Shown here: piece after piece, positions 1 through 9,918 of the stretch
How positions within the stretch are numbered: position 1 is the stretch's first letter
How the letters are laid out: the number at the start of each line of letters is the position of its first letter
NCBI GenBank assembly: GCA_002320285.1
Contig: DCKE01000005.1
Coordinates: forward strand, 374,663-438,662
DNA: 64,000 bases
DNA from: Flavobacteriaceae bacterium UBA1682
Lineage (GTDB): Bacteria > Bacteroidota > Bacteroidia > Flavobacteriales > Flavobacteriaceae
Reading direction: 5' to 3'
The notes under the pieces: model-generated
What the model was told of the DNA's origin: nothing
The model's database searches: none
Seen by the model: only the letters and a program-made list of their open reading frames with translations
Translations under genes and position numbers: made by a program

Positions 1-36
1 TCTGCGTATCAGCGTATCAGCGTATAGACGCCGAAA

Positions 37-2796
37 CTAAAGTTCTTCAACGAAATTCGTTTCTGGATTCAATATGGCATTAATCAATGCGACTAATTCC
101 GTTCTAAACTCCGCTAGAATTTCCTTAGTAATATTTTGATCCACTTCGCGCCCGTGTCTGACTCCAAAAAACAAGAAGCCCTCTTTTCTGTTTTTAAAAG
201 AATAAATCCCAGCCTCCAGCGGCCTCGTCCCTGCTTCCTCTTCAAACATCAACGCGTAACACAACAATTGAATAATCTTATCATTTTTTAACTCAGTAGT
301 GAGTCCCTTCCAATCTTTTAGACGCAATTGATTGGAGTCCACTTTTCCCGATTTGTAATCGATAACGCGAATGGATTGGTTCCGAATTTCAATACGATCG
401 ACATATCCAAAAAGGTTGACCGGATAAGGCAAGCGCTCATCAACCAATTGATATTCCAGCAAACGCTCCAATTCTAAAATTTGAACCGTATCGCCGTTTT
501 GAATATTTTTTCGCTCCTCCATCAAGAAATGATAAACATTTCTCTTGGCTACTTCAAAGGCGAGTAGATTTTTACCCAATTTATCTTTGTTACTACTGTA
601 TTCTTTTTCAAATTCAATTTCGACAATGGCGTCCGATTTTTTTTGTAAATCATCCAAATCCGCCAAGGTCAAAACGCGCCCTACCAAAGGTTTGTAAAGA
701 TTTTCAAGAGCATTATGAATAATGGTTCCCAAAGTATTTAAAGCCACGCTTTCTTCCACCTCCTCTACCTCACGTATTCTCAAAACCCGTTGCAGATAAA
801 ACTGAATGGGATTGCGCAAATAATTGGTCAGTGCAGACGGAGAAAACCCACGCCCTAATGCGATTTCCTTTAATTTTTCTTGAAGTTGCTCCGATTTAGG
901 CACTTCAATCGGCTGGTAGGCCTTCTCAGGCAAGTATGCCGAATAGGTCAAATGCTCTAAATGGTGGTTAGGTCTTTTCTCGATTTCCAATTGGGTGATA
1001 AAACGACTACGTTCCCCAGCATCCAATCCTTCTGACTCAGAGTTATATAACAGATATACACTTTTAGCCCGCAATAATAAATGATAAAAGTGATAACTAT
1101 AAATCGCATCTTTCTCCTTATAAGTTGGTAATCCCAATTCCCTTTTTACATCATATGGAATAAAGGAATTCTGCGACTTCCCAGCCGGAAACTTCCCTTC
1201 ATTGACCGACGTAATAATAACGGTTTCAAAATCCAAAACCCGACTTTCAAGGACACCCATAATCTGCAATCCCTTTAGAGGCTCCCCTTCAAAAGAGACC
1301 TCAGCGAGGTCAATAATCTGTTTATAGATTGCATAAACAGTTTCCACCGTATTCATCGTCGGATATTTTTCGCAATAATTGATTAACTTATTAATCAACT
1401 GATACATCGAATACAAAAAGGTTTTTGCCACCTTATCTTCTTCAACATTGATAGATAACTTGTTTTTAATCTCAGATATAATTAATGACAGCAACTGCAA
1501 TACTTGCAACGGATCATCGGACCATTTGGTCAACACCAAATCACGCAACACATTCGGAGCTGAATTAAAGGATTTTAAACTCTCCAAGCTAAAAAACGTA
1601 AGATTGCCTTCGTGAATATTCTTAATGGTCGTAGCAGCATCAACATAAGGCTCAACCATCGGGTTAGTCAATACATCCAAAACTTCTTTGTGATATAAAG
1701 TATAGTTCTGCTGATCACGACGAATGGCATTAAGATGCATTTTAAACAATTTAGCAATCAAAATTTGAACGGGATTACTACGCCCATCATAACCCATAGT
1801 AATGTTTAAAGCATCCACCTCTATAGGTAGAGAATACAAAACCGGCATTAAAAGATTCTCTTCACCCAACACCAAAGCCACTTGATTAAGGCTTTCATTT
1901 TCCGTTTTGAGTTTTTCGATTATCTTTCCAGCGATGCGAGCTTGACCCACAGTCTTAGGAGTTTTGATAATCTGAATTGTTTTCGGTTCACTAAAGTCTT
2001 CTACTATCCAATCCATCGGATGAGTCTGATAATATTTCCACTCTTTTTTAATTCGACGTAGAAACAGCCCTGCATCGTGATAAGGATCGTTTAGAAAAAC
2101 GGCGTCGATATCCCAAAACACCTTAGCACAGCCCTTTTCTAAAAACGATTGAATGATAACCTCTTCTGCTGCATTCAAGGCATTAAACCCCGCGAAGTAC
2201 ATTTTTTTTTCACCCAATTTAATTGCAAAATCATTCGATTTCTCTACCGCTTTTCTATAAATCAATCCTTGATACCCCACCTTTTTATCAATCAAATACT
2301 CATAAAACGCTTGATAGTAAATCGGCATCATATCCCAGAACTCCAAATAATTTTGGATCATAGTGGTTCGTTTCTCCAAATCCAACGACCAATGTTTGAG
2401 ATCTTCAATATCTTTAAGATATGAAAATACGCGATTGGGCTGAAGCAAATAGCGGTCAATTTCGTTAAAATCCTGTAGCAACATTTTCCCCCAATTGGCA
2501 AATTGCTCAAAAGGCTGCAACTTATCTGTAGCAACGACAGTACTGTAGACTTCATAGAACTCAAATACGAGTTCTATCGAGTCCAAAGTCCGAAGTCCAG
2601 AAATCTCTTGGATCAATTCTTCAACACTGATAATTTCCGGTGCGAATAAACTTTTGGGATATTGCTTTTTAAGGGATTCCAATAGGAATACTTTAGCTCT
2701 TTTATTGGGTAAAACGACAATTAAATCGTTTAATGTATCTGGGAAATCATTTTTAATTTCCAAACTCAACTTATCTAAAAACCTTACATTACTCAT
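37..2796 (-). CDS. AddB-like PD-(D/E)XK nuclease/inactive helicase subunit
   Basis: This 919-residue protein is the likely partner of the AddA-like helicase at 5700-8855 in a double-strand-break resection complex feeding RecA recombination. The N-terminus (about residues 25-45) looks like a degenerate helicase nucleotide-binding region (LPNKRAKVF) without a good Walker A. The C-terminal third carries a RecB-family nuclease domain: PSALTNYLRNPIQFYL near residue 650 and the catalytic-type motif VIDYKSGK near residue 814. Length and layout fit Bacteroidota AddB relatives. The start ATG follows a normal AT-rich leader. No iron-sulfur cysteine set was checked in detail. The assignment to AddB rather than another RecB-like nuclease rests on layout and the nearby AddA homologue. 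Confidence 0.85.
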   Translation of the reverse strand: MSNVRFLDKLSLEIKNDFPDTLNDLIVVLPNKRAKVFLLESLKKQYPKSLFAPEIISVEELIQEISGLRTLDSIELVFEFYEVYSTVVATDKLQPFEQFANWGKMLLQDFNEIDRYLLQPNRVFSYLKDIEDLKHWSLDLEKRTTMIQNYLEFWDMMPIYYQAFYEYLIDKKVGYQGLIYRKAVEKSNDFAIKLGEKKMYFAGFNALNAAEEVIIQSFLEKGCAKVFWDIDAVFLNDPYHDAGLFLRRIKKEWKYYQTHPMDWIVEDFSEPKTIQIIKTPKTVGQARIAGKIIEKLKTENESLNQVALVLGEENLLMPVLYSLPIEVDALNITMGYDGRSNPVQILIAKLFKMHLNAIRRDQQNYTLYHKEVLDVLTNPMVEPYVDAATTIKNIHEGNLTFFSLESLKSFNSAPNVLRDLVLTKWSDDPLQVLQLLSLIISEIKNKLSINVEEDKVAKTFLYSMYQLINKLINYCEKYPTMNTVETVYAIYKQIIDLAEVSFEGEPLKGLQIMGVLESRVLDFETVIITSVNEGKFPAGKSQNSFIPYDVKRELGLPTYKEKDAIYSYHFYHLLLRAKSVYLLYNSESEGLDAGERSRFITQLEIEKRPNHHLEHLTYSAYLPEKAYQPIEVPKSEQLQEKLKEIALGRGFSPSALTNYLRNPIQFYLQRVLRIREVEEVEESVALNTLGTIIHNALENLYKPLVGRVLTLADLDDLQKKSDAIVEIEFEKEYSSNKDKLGKNLLAFEVAKRNVYHFLMEERKNIQNGDTVQILELERLLEYQLVDERLPYPVNLFGYVDRIEIRNQSIRVIDYKSGKVDSNQLRLKDWKGLTTELKNDKIIQLLCYALMFEEEAGTRPLEAGIYSFKNRKEGFLFFGVRHGREVDQNITKEILAEFRTELVALINAILNPETNFVEEL

Positions 2797-2920
2797 TTAA
2801 CTAATACATTTAAAACCACCTACCCGTTCTTTTGACCTGTAGAAACTTTCCTTAAACTGAGGTTTTTTCACACAATAGAACTCAGCAAAACAAGGCTGTT
2901 ATATCTTATAAATATATAAA

Positions 2921-2948
2921 AAAACGCCTCGATTTCTCGAGGCGTTTT
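2921..2948 (-). terminator. Rho-independent terminator after the OmpA gene
   Basis: Twelve-base perfect arms (2921-2932 and 2937-2948) with a 4-base loop. Read on the minus strand the stem is followed by a run of T. It lies about 20 bases past the stop of the OmpA-family gene. Confidence 0.9.
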
Positions 2949-2968
2949 AGTTTATTTAAAAAGGATGA

Positions 2969-4363
2969 TTATTTTTCTAATACAACCTCTACACGTCTAT
3001 TGATCTCTCTACCTTTTACAGTTTTGTTAGATTCAATTGGTCTAGAAGAACCGTAACCTTTAGATGTTAATCTAGAAGCATCGATACCTTTTTCAATTAA
3101 GTATACTTTTACAGCGTTTGCTCTGTTTTCAGATAATGGCAAGTTGATTTTATCAGAACCTGTGTTATCTGTATGTCCTTCAATACTGAATTTAGCAGTT
3201 GGATACTCTCTCATGATTTTAGCCATGTTGTCAAGTACTGGGTAAGTTTTCTCTTGGAAAGTGAATTTACCAGTATTGAACAAGATAGTTCTACCGTAAT
3301 CATTCAATTGTTTCATTTGCTCTTCTTTGATCTCTGGACAACCGTTGTTAGAAGCAGGACCTGCAACATCTGGACATTTGTCTAAATGATCTGGTACACC
3401 GTCTCCATCTCTATCTGGCCAAGGACAACCTTTGTTTTCTTTTGGACCTTTAACTTCAGGACATTCATCTTTATGATCTGGCACTCCGTCTCCGTCAGTA
3501 TCAGGACATCCGTTGAATTCTTTAAGACCAAAAACATCTGGACATTCGTCTAAATGATCTGGCACTCCGTCTCCGTCAGTATCAGGACATCCGTTGAATT
3601 CTGGTAAACCAGCAACATCTGGACATGTATCTAAATGATCAGGGATTCCGTCTCCATCAGTATCAGGACATCCGTTGAATTCTTTAAGACCAGCAACATC
3701 TGGACATTCGTCATATTTGTCTAAGATTCCATCTCCGTCTGTATCTTTACCTCCAAATTGGAATTTAATACCTGCAAAATGTTGCATATGCGAAGCGATA
3801 TCAACATTTGGAGTTCTTGTATCGTCAAATGAATGTTTGTACGTAGACTGAACTGTTAATGCAATGTTTTCTGTAAACCAGAAGTTTAATCCTAAACCTC
3901 CATTAACAGTACCTGCACTAGCATCACCCATAAAAGTGTATCCCCCACCAACTAATAAGAAAGGATCAACAACTTTAAATTTCAATAAATCTTTGAAGCT
4001 ATATTTAACTTCCGCATCAATACCATAATAAGTTAAATCACCTGGATTGTAGATTTCGTAGTTCTCTTCATCCGATTTAATAAACTTATCAATTTTATTT
4101 ACAGATCCTGTGATTCCAAAGGAGAAACCATCTCCTAAGTATCTTGCTACATTCAAGTAAGATACAGACGGAAGGATGTTCCACTGATCTTTAACATTGA
4201 AGTAACCTCCTAATCTGTTAGAGAAGTTGTTTGTTGTACTAATCTTAGTATCAACAGCATTGGCTCCGATAGTCACCGCCCATGGGTGATCCGCATTCTG
4301 AGCGTGTGAGGTTAACCCCGTGCAAAGAAGTGCTGCCGCAAATAATTTGTTGAGATGTTTCAT
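2969..4363 (-). CDS. OmpA-family outer membrane protein with thrombospondin type 3 repeats
   Basis: This 464-residue outer membrane protein probably ties the outer membrane to peptidoglycan. A signal peptide (about 1-22, ending SHAQ) is followed by a beta-barrel region (about 23-200). Five thrombospondin type 3 calcium-binding repeats of the form DTDGDGIPDHLDTCPD lie at about 207-343, and a C-terminal OmpA domain at about 350-464. The last has the peptidoglycan-binding signature NLPLSENRANAVKVYL and GHTDNTG. A good promoter lies upstream and a strong terminator downstream, so it is probably a single-gene transcript although it sits between the two AddAB-like genes. Proteins of this layout are abundant in Flavobacteriia; the cargo or partner is unknown. 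Confidence 0.93.
   Translation of the reverse strand: MKHLNKLFAAALLCTGLTSHAQNADHPWAVTIGANAVDTKISTTNNFSNRLGGYFNVKDQWNILPSVSYLNVARYLGDGFSFGITGSVNKIDKFIKSDEENYEIYNPGDLTYYGIDAEVKYSFKDLLKFKVVDPFLLVGGGYTFMGDASAGTVNGGLGLNFWFTENIALTVQSTYKHSFDDTRTPNVDIASHMQHFAGIKFQFGGKDTDGDGILDKYDECPDVAGLKEFNGCPDTDGDGIPDHLDTCPDVAGLPEFNGCPDTDGDGVPDHLDECPDVFGLKEFNGCPDTDGDGVPDHKDECPEVKGPKENKGCPWPDRDGDGVPDHLDKCPDVAGPASNNGCPEIKEEQMKQLNDYGRTILFNTGKFTFQEKTYPVLDNMAKIMREYPTAKFSIEGHTDNTGSDKINLPLSENRANAVKVYLIEKGIDASRLTSKGYGSSRPIESNKTVKGREINRRVEVVLEK
3335..3745 (-). repeat. Tandem thrombospondin type 3 repeat units within the OmpA gene
   Basis: Five in-frame units, four of about 81 bases (27 residues) and the last slightly longer. 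Long stretches are identical between units (for example the blocks encoding GCPDTDGDG and FNGCP), so unit number could change by slippage or recombination. Confidence 0.85.
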
Positions 4364-4402
4364 AACTTTTTTTATTTATTTACTGTACGTAATAATATCT
4401 AG

Positions 4403-4432
4403 CAAAAATAAGACCTTAATTGTTATCTACAA
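4403..4432 (-). promoter_or_regulatory. Bacteroidota-type promoter of the OmpA gene
   Basis: On the minus strand TTG is followed after 19 bases by TATTTTTG, matching the TTG-N17-23-TAnnTTTG consensus. It lies about 40 bases upstream of the start codon. Confidence 0.7.
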
Positions 4433-4475
4433 AAAAATTCTTAACAATTATCTCTTTTTCCTACTAAAATTCTCT

Positions 4476-5672
4476 TTATTTTATAATATTAAGCTGTTTT
4501 CCGACCTCCGTAAATGCCTGAATAGCTTTATCTAAGTGTTCTTGTGTATGAGCTGCCGATAATTGAACGCGAATTCTCGCTTTTCCTTTAGGAACTACAG
4601 GGAAAAAGAATCCCGTCACATAAATTCCTTTTTTCAACAGTTCTTCAGCCATCAATTGTGCCAATTTCGCATCATAAAGCATTACTGGAACAATTGCAGA
4701 ATCCCCATCGATAATATCTAGACCCGCTTTTTTCATTCCCGCTTTAAAATAATTGGTATTCGACTCCAAACGATCTCTAAGCGATGTATCTCTAGCCAAA
4801 ACTTCAAATACTTTAAGTGAAGCTCCGACAATTACAGGCGAAAGGGAATTCGAAAACAAATACGGTCTCGAACGTTGTCTCAAAATTTCAATCACCTCTT
4901 TTTTAGCTGTCGTATACCCTCCCATAGCACCTCCAAGGGCTTTACCCAAAGTACCTGTGATAATATCTACACGTCCCATCACTCCTTTTGCCTCTAGGGT
5001 TCCTTTACCAGTAGCTCCGATAAATCCTGCCGCATGACATTCATCTACCATCACTAAAGCATCGTATTTATCTGCAAGATCACAAATTTTATCTAAAGGT
5101 GCAACCAAACCATCCATAGAAAACACACCATCGGTCACTATAATCTTAAAACGATGACCCGCTTCATTAGCTTTAATCAACTGCTGCTCCAAATCATTCA
5201 TATCGCTATTTTCATAACGGTATCGAGCTGCTTTACACAGACGAACACCATCAATAATCGATGCATGATTTAAACTATCGGAAATAATCGCATCTTCCGC
5301 ACCTAATAAAGGCTCAAAAACCCCACCATTAGCATCAAAAGCCGCAGCATATAGAATGGTATCCTCCGTTCCATAAAATTCAGCGATCTTCTTTTCCAAT
5401 TCTTTGTGAATATCCTGTGTCCCACAAATAAATCGTACCGATGACATTCCGAAACCATGAGTATCCAAAGCATCTTTAGCTGCTTGGACTACTTCAGGGT
5501 GCGAAGAAAGTCCCAAATAATTATTGGCACAAAAATTTAAAACAGTTTCACCTGTTGAAATAGTAATCTCCGCTCCTTGTGGAGAAGTGATGATACGCTC
5601 TTTTTTAAACAATCCATTTTCCTCGATAGCTGCTAGCTCCTCTCGTAAATGATCTTTAATCTTTCCGTACAT
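4476..5672 (-). CDS. kbl: Glycine C-acetyltransferase (2-amino-3-ketobutyrate CoA ligase)
   Basis: PLP enzyme of the alpha-oxoamine synthase family, 398 residues, acting in the cytosol. It cleaves 2-amino-3-ketobutyrate (from threonine dehydrogenase) with CoA to glycine and acetyl-CoA. The PLP-lysine motif GTLGKALGGAMGGY has its lysine near residue 243, the same place as in E. coli Kbl. The upstream DGVFSMDG and VDECHAAGF motifs are also typical. No tdh gene is next to it. It sits between the OmpA gene and the AddA-like gene, 27 bases after the latter's stop, so it may be co-transcribed with it. 8-amino-7-oxononanoate synthase is the main alternative, but the N-terminus and length fit Kbl better. 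Confidence 0.93.
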   Translation of the reverse strand: MYGKIKDHLREELAAIEENGLFKKERIITSPQGAEITISTGETVLNFCANNYLGLSSHPEVVQAAKDALDTHGFGMSSVRFICGTQDIHKELEKKIAEFYGTEDTILYAAAFDANGGVFEPLLGAEDAIISDSLNHASIIDGVRLCKAARYRYENSDMNDLEQQLIKANEAGHRFKIIVTDGVFSMDGLVAPLDKICDLADKYDALVMVDECHAAGFIGATGKGTLEAKGVMGRVDIITGTLGKALGGAMGGYTTAKKEVIEILRQRSRPYLFSNSLSPVIVGASLKVFEVLARDTSLRDRLESNTNYFKAGMKKAGLDIIDGDSAIVPVMLYDAKLAQLMAEELLKKGIYVTGFFFPVVPKGKARIRVQLSAAHTQEHLDKAIQAFTEVGKQLNIIK

Positions 5673-5699
5673 ATGATGAATATTTATTTTTCAAAATTA

Positions 5700-8600
5700 C
5701 TATGGCAAATGTACCATATTTATGTTAGCTCCCGTATACAGGATAATTTTTTTAGCGACTTCATAACCCATATCCTCAAGTGCCAGCTGATATTCATGAA
5801 CTTGCTTGATATGAGCATCCTCATTCTTCCCCGTCTTATAGTCTAACAGATAGGCTTTATTTCCCCGAACCGTCACCCGATCTGGCTTGATATTCTTAAA
5901 GGTAGCACTAAAAATCGTTCGTTCGTTAAAAACCAGTCCATTTTCTGCAAAATAAGGCTCTAAATCGGGATGAAATACAATATCTTCTACCAAATATTTA
6001 AAACTCAATCGCTGACTTTCCGTGATCAATCCCATTTCGAGACTTTTACTTAACGCTCCATCAATATCCTTAGCCGTATAAATATATGACATGATCTGAT
6101 GCAGAATATTTCCATACTCTATGGCTTTCTGACTATCGGAATCCCACATCAATGCCTCGCGTTGTGCAATTTTAATCGATTTAAAATCCATCAAATGCGC
6201 TACCGACTGTATCGTCTTATTAATATGATCGACTGCTCCCGCATTCTTATCTATCGGTTGAGATATTTTTACAGGCACGCCAAAATCATAACTAAAAGAT
6301 TCGTCGGTATACAGCCCCCGTTTGATCAGGAATTCCAAGAAGAACTTCGACATATTGTTTTGCAACTCTCCTGCGCGGCTTATATTTTTTGAGGAAACAA
6401 TATACAACTGCTCTTCTGCTCGAGTAAGTGCCACATACAATACATTAATATTATCCAATAATTCTTCTTGTTGCTTTTCGTGATAGAGCGCTTCAGCCCA
6501 AGCACCATATTCGGCAACTTCTTTTTTGGAATCCACCAAAGCCTTTGGCAAGTCCAAGCCGTCCTCCTCCAAGTCCAACCATAATTTATTGCGCGATGGC
6601 CGCGAATAATCTTCTTCTGCAAATGGAAAAATCACGACAGGAAACTCCAATCCTTTCGATTTATGAATCGTCATAATTCGAACCGCATCCACTCCTTCTG
6701 GCGTTGGAATACTAAACTTTTGACCATTGTTTTCCCAGAAATAAAGAAAATCAGAGATACTATATTGACTCTTGATGGTACGCTCTAATACCAGATCCAA
6801 AAAATACAACACATACGAGATGGAGCTTTTCTCTTGTAAAAATGCCCTGACTATATCTTCAACCGCTTCATAAAGCGATTTCTTTCGACAAGCATTAAAA
6901 GAGATCACAACCCCTTTGGACGCCAACCAATTCTCCAATTCCTTTTCCGATTGTATGGCCAAGCCTTCAGCGATGAAATCGTGAATCGGACAACCCTCCG
7001 ATTGCTTGGATGCAACGTAATACAACATCAGCGCTTTTGACTCTTTATCTCGATCGTTTTTTAAAAACCGTAATACCTGAATAATCAATCGCACTTCAGT
7101 GGCATTGTCGATCAAAAGAGAATCCGACGAAAGTATAGGCACTTCTTGTTCTGTCAAATAATTCGCCAAAGCAACACCAGCCGAACGTTTACGAGTCAAT
7201 ACTACTATATCTCTATACTCAAACCCCTGCGCTTTTACACGGTGAATTATATCCAGCGTAGCTTTTACATGTAATTCCTCTTTGGTTTCCAATTCCTCTT
7301 CCGATTCGGGTTTTGGCAAAAATCTTATATTGACATAACCACCCGTTTTAGAATTGGTTTCCTGACTACTATTATTTTCGTAAAGATCTTTATAGTCCGG
7401 TTGCGTAAAAGACTGCGCAATATCCTGAAAAAAAGCATTATTAAAATGGATTACTTCCGAATAACTGCGGTAATTTTTACCCAATACCACGGTTTCTTTA
7501 CTCGGATTTGAAAACGGATTATCCGTTTTACTCAAAGCGATAAATTGTTCTGCCTTCCCCCCCCTCCATCGGTAAATAGATTGTTTGGGATCACCAACAA
7601 TCATCAAAGTTCCCTTAGTACCAGACAAGTCCTCACCTGCCAAGGCATTATCTATAAGCGGAATTAAGTTCAACCACTGCATTTCAGAGGTATCCTGAAA
7701 TTCGTCAATAAAAAAATGACGATAGCGTTCGCCTAAACGTTCATAAATAAACGGAGCGGGTTGGTTTTGAATTTCTTTATGGATGATGGCATTGAACTGA
7801 GAGATCGACAGTATGTTTTGATCCGCCTGTATCTGATCTAATTCTTGACGAATCGTATTCAACAAAGAAAGTGGGGTTATATTTTTTAAAAAAGCCTCAT
7901 AGAAAGATCTCTTAGCATAAGCTTGATACACGTTTTGCAACAGACTTATCCATCTGGGTATCAAACCTTCTATCACCTCTCTATCCTTGGCTGTTTTATT
8001 GATCTGTATATCGTCAAATTCAAGAAAACGCTTGTGCGTTGACAATACCTCGTCAGCCTCTATTTTTTTTAGATGATTGGGAAATGTACCCCTAGAAAAT
8101 GATTTTTCATCGATCCCATAATCCTGAATCCACTGCAGTGCTTCTTTTCCCAAAGCCTTTGTTTCAGCAGAAATTCTTTTAATTTCTGCTTTCAGACGAT
8201 CGCGGACAGCGACAAAGTCAGGTAAATTTTTATCTTGAAACAATGCGATTTCATCCCGATTGTTTTCATTCATCAACAGATAGCCAATTTCCAACAACTC
8301 TCTAGTAACATCCCAACTTTTATCATTGTCCGCCTTATCTATTGAAAAATCAATCAATAAATCGGTCAACTCACTATCTGTGCCGGCTCTAGACACTATT
8401 GCATCTACCGCCTCTTGCAAGAGTTCTTCAGACTCCAAAGACACATCAAAAGTGATTGGTAAATTTAAATCATGGGCAAAAGAACGGATGATCTTATGGG
8501 TAAACTTATCGATCGTCGAAATATCAAAGGCCGCATAATTATGAATGATGTTTTTAATAATCACCTTGGATTTATTGCGAATAAAATCCGCCTTTAATCC

Positions 8601-8855
8601 CGTTTCCAATTCAATCTGCTCCAACATTCCTAAATGTTTGTCGGGAACTTGATCTTGGGTAAAGGCAAACAAACTTGTCACCACCCTAGACTTCATTTCA
8701 GCAACAGCTTTGTTGGTAAAAGTAATGGCTAAAATATTTTTATACGCGTCATTTGTCTTGTCTGACAATAGAATTTTCAAATATTCTTTGACTAATGTAT
8801 GGGTTTTTCCAGATCCGGCTGAGGCGTTATAAATTGAGAATGAAGCAGTAGTCAC
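5700..8855 (-). CDS. AddA/RecB-like UvrD-type helicase-nuclease
   Basis: ATP-dependent DNA helicase with a C-terminal nuclease, 1051 residues, probably the motor of an AddAB-type double-strand-break repair complex with the protein at 37-2796. Walker A ASAGSGKTHTL is at about residues 10-20. Motif II FIDEFQDTSEMQW is near 385 and motif III VGDPKQSIYRWRGG follows it. Motif V TIHKSKGLEFPVVIF is near 733, and the RecB-family nuclease motif LLDYKTGK is near 1008. Length and order fit Bacteroidota AddA-like proteins. Kbl follows 27 bases after its stop, and sodA diverges from its start. Confidence 0.92.
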   Translation of the reverse strand: MTTASFSIYNASAGSGKTHTLVKEYLKILLSDKTNDAYKNILAITFTNKAVAEMKSRVVTSLFAFTQDQVPDKHLGMLEQIELETGLKADFIRNKSKVIIKNIIHNYAAFDISTIDKFTHKIIRSFAHDLNLPITFDVSLESEELLQEAVDAIVSRAGTDSELTDLLIDFSIDKADNDKSWDVTRELLEIGYLLMNENNRDEIALFQDKNLPDFVAVRDRLKAEIKRISAETKALGKEALQWIQDYGIDEKSFSRGTFPNHLKKIEADEVLSTHKRFLEFDDIQINKTAKDREVIEGLIPRWISLLQNVYQAYAKRSFYEAFLKNITPLSLLNTIRQELDQIQADQNILSISQFNAIIHKEIQNQPAPFIYERLGERYRHFFIDEFQDTSEMQWLNLIPLIDNALAGEDLSGTKGTLMIVGDPKQSIYRWRGGKAEQFIALSKTDNPFSNPSKETVVLGKNYRSYSEVIHFNNAFFQDIAQSFTQPDYKDLYENNSSQETNSKTGGYVNIRFLPKPESEEELETKEELHVKATLDIIHRVKAQGFEYRDIVVLTRKRSAGVALANYLTEQEVPILSSDSLLIDNATEVRLIIQVLRFLKNDRDKESKALMLYYVASKQSEGCPIHDFIAEGLAIQSEKELENWLASKGVVISFNACRKKSLYEAVEDIVRAFLQEKSSISYVLYFLDLVLERTIKSQYSISDFLYFWENNGQKFSIPTPEGVDAVRIMTIHKSKGLEFPVVIFPFAEEDYSRPSRNKLWLDLEEDGLDLPKALVDSKKEVAEYGAWAEALYHEKQQEELLDNINVLYVALTRAEEQLYIVSSKNISRAGELQNNMSKFFLEFLIKRGLYTDESFSYDFGVPVKISQPIDKNAGAVDHINKTIQSVAHLMDFKSIKIAQREALMWDSDSQKAIEYGNILHQIMSYIYTAKDIDGALSKSLEMGLITESQRLSFKYLVEDIVFHPDLEPYFAENGLVFNERTIFSATFKNIKPDRVTVRGNKAYLLDYKTGKNEDAHIKQVHEYQLALEDMGYEVAKKIILYTGANINMVHLP

Positions 8856-8902
8856 TTATTTGTTTTATATTATAGTTAACGATAATTAAACTTAGTCTCC
8901 TT

Positions 8903-8931
8903 TTGATATTGAAGTTAAATCATTAAATTTG
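8903..8931 (+). promoter_or_regulatory. Bacteroidota-type promoter of sodA
   Basis: TTG (8903-8905), 18-base spacer, then TAAATTTG (8924-8931), matching TTG-N17-23-TAnnTTTG. The start codon is 37 bases further on. Confidence 0.75.
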
Positions 8932-8968
8932 AATAAAAATAATACTAATCTTTTTAATAATACTAATT

Positions 8969-9574
8969 ATGGCATTCGAATTACCGAAATTACCTTACGC
9001 TTACGACGCGTTAGAACCGCATATTGATGCTCGTACGATGGAAATACACCATACTAAACATCATAACGCTTATACTACTAACTTAAATGCAGCTATTGCA
9101 GGTACAGCATTAGAAGGAAAAAGCATTGAAGAGATTCTTCACAATCTAGATTTAAGCAACGGAGCTGTTCGCAACAACGGTGGAGGTTTCTACAACCACA
9201 ACTTATTTTGGGAAGTAATGAGCCCTAATGGCGGTGGAGAACCAACTGGAGAATTGGCTGCTGCCATTGTTAAAGATTTAGGTTCTTTCGAAGCTTTCAA
9301 AGAAGCTTTTGCTAAAGCTGGAGCAACTCAGTTTGGTTCTGGCTGGGCTTGGTTATGTGTAAAAGACGGCAAACTAGCAGTTTGTGGAACCCCTAATCAA
9401 GACAACCCATTGATGCCAGGCGTAGCTTGCCAAGGAACTCCTATTTTAGGAATGGACGTATGGGAGCACGCTTATTATTTAAACTACCAAAACCGTAGAC
9501 CTGACTATATTACTGCTTTCTTTAATGTAATCAACTGGGACGAAGTAGCTAAGCGATATGCTGCAGCAAAATAA
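8969..9574 (+). CDS. sodA: Superoxide dismutase (Mn/Fe family, Mn-like)
   Basis: Cytosolic superoxide dismutase, 201 residues, converting superoxide to hydrogen peroxide and oxygen. Family marks are the first metal-ligand His27 in MEIHHTKHHNAY, NGGGFYNHNLFW in the middle, and DVWEHAYYLNYQNRRPDY near the C-terminus, which supplies the Asp and His ligands. Gly before FYNH and the NQDNPLMPG stretch are like Mn enzymes rather than Fe enzymes, although cambialistic use cannot be excluded. There is no signal peptide. It has its own promoter and a strong terminator, so it is monocistronic and diverges from the AddA-like gene. Confidence 0.95.
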   Translation: MAFELPKLPYAYDALEPHIDARTMEIHHTKHHNAYTTNLNAAIAGTALEGKSIEEILHNLDLSNGAVRNNGGGFYNHNLFWEVMSPNGGGEPTGELAAAIVKDLGSFEAFKEAFAKAGATQFGSGWAWLCVKDGKLAVCGTPNQDNPLMPGVACQGTPILGMDVWEHAYYLNYQNRRPDYITAFFNVINWDEVAKRYAAAK

Positions 9575-9593
9575 TATCTTTTTTTATTTATTG

Positions 9594-9627
9594 AAAAAGC
9601 GCCTGAAAAGAATTTCGGGCGCTTTTT
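9594..9627 (+). terminator. Rho-independent terminator after sodA
   Basis: Fifteen-base arms (9594-9608 and 9613-9627, one G-T pair) with a 4-base loop and a following T run, 20 bases past the sodA stop. Confidence 0.92.
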
Positions 9628-9630
9628 TTT

Positions 9631-9918
9631 TACGTTGACTTATTTTTACAGTGCTACCAAAAAACCAAAGAAAATGCAAAACACCGCATTTACAAATTGC
9701 ACAAATAAGCCCCCGAAATTTAAAAACGAACTATTCTTTTTTGACACCAAAATTATAAAAGGTCACCAAAATTTATAATTCCTCAGACATAATCAACGCG
9801 TACGTCTCTACCACTCAAGCATCGTTGCAAGTAAAACCTAAAAGCCCCAATGAAACGCATTTCATTGAGGCCTTGAACAAGTTATAGATAACTAGAATAA
9901 ATCCAGTTTTGTATTTAT
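9631..9918. other. Intergenic stretch between sodA and purF
   Basis: No supported gene. It holds only the imperfect hairpin at 9841-9874 near the purF end. The rest is AT-rich sequence with stops in all frames. Confidence 0.6.
9841..9874 (-). terminator. Probable terminator of purF
   Basis: Arms 9841-9855 and 9860-9874 pair with two mismatches around a 4-base loop. They lie 45 bases past the purF stop on the minus strand. The T-run after the stem is weak. Confidence 0.5.

Noticed and set aside
1..27. Short tandem repeat GCGTATCA at the left edge
   Set aside because: Only about three 8-base copies; no evidence for a functional array.
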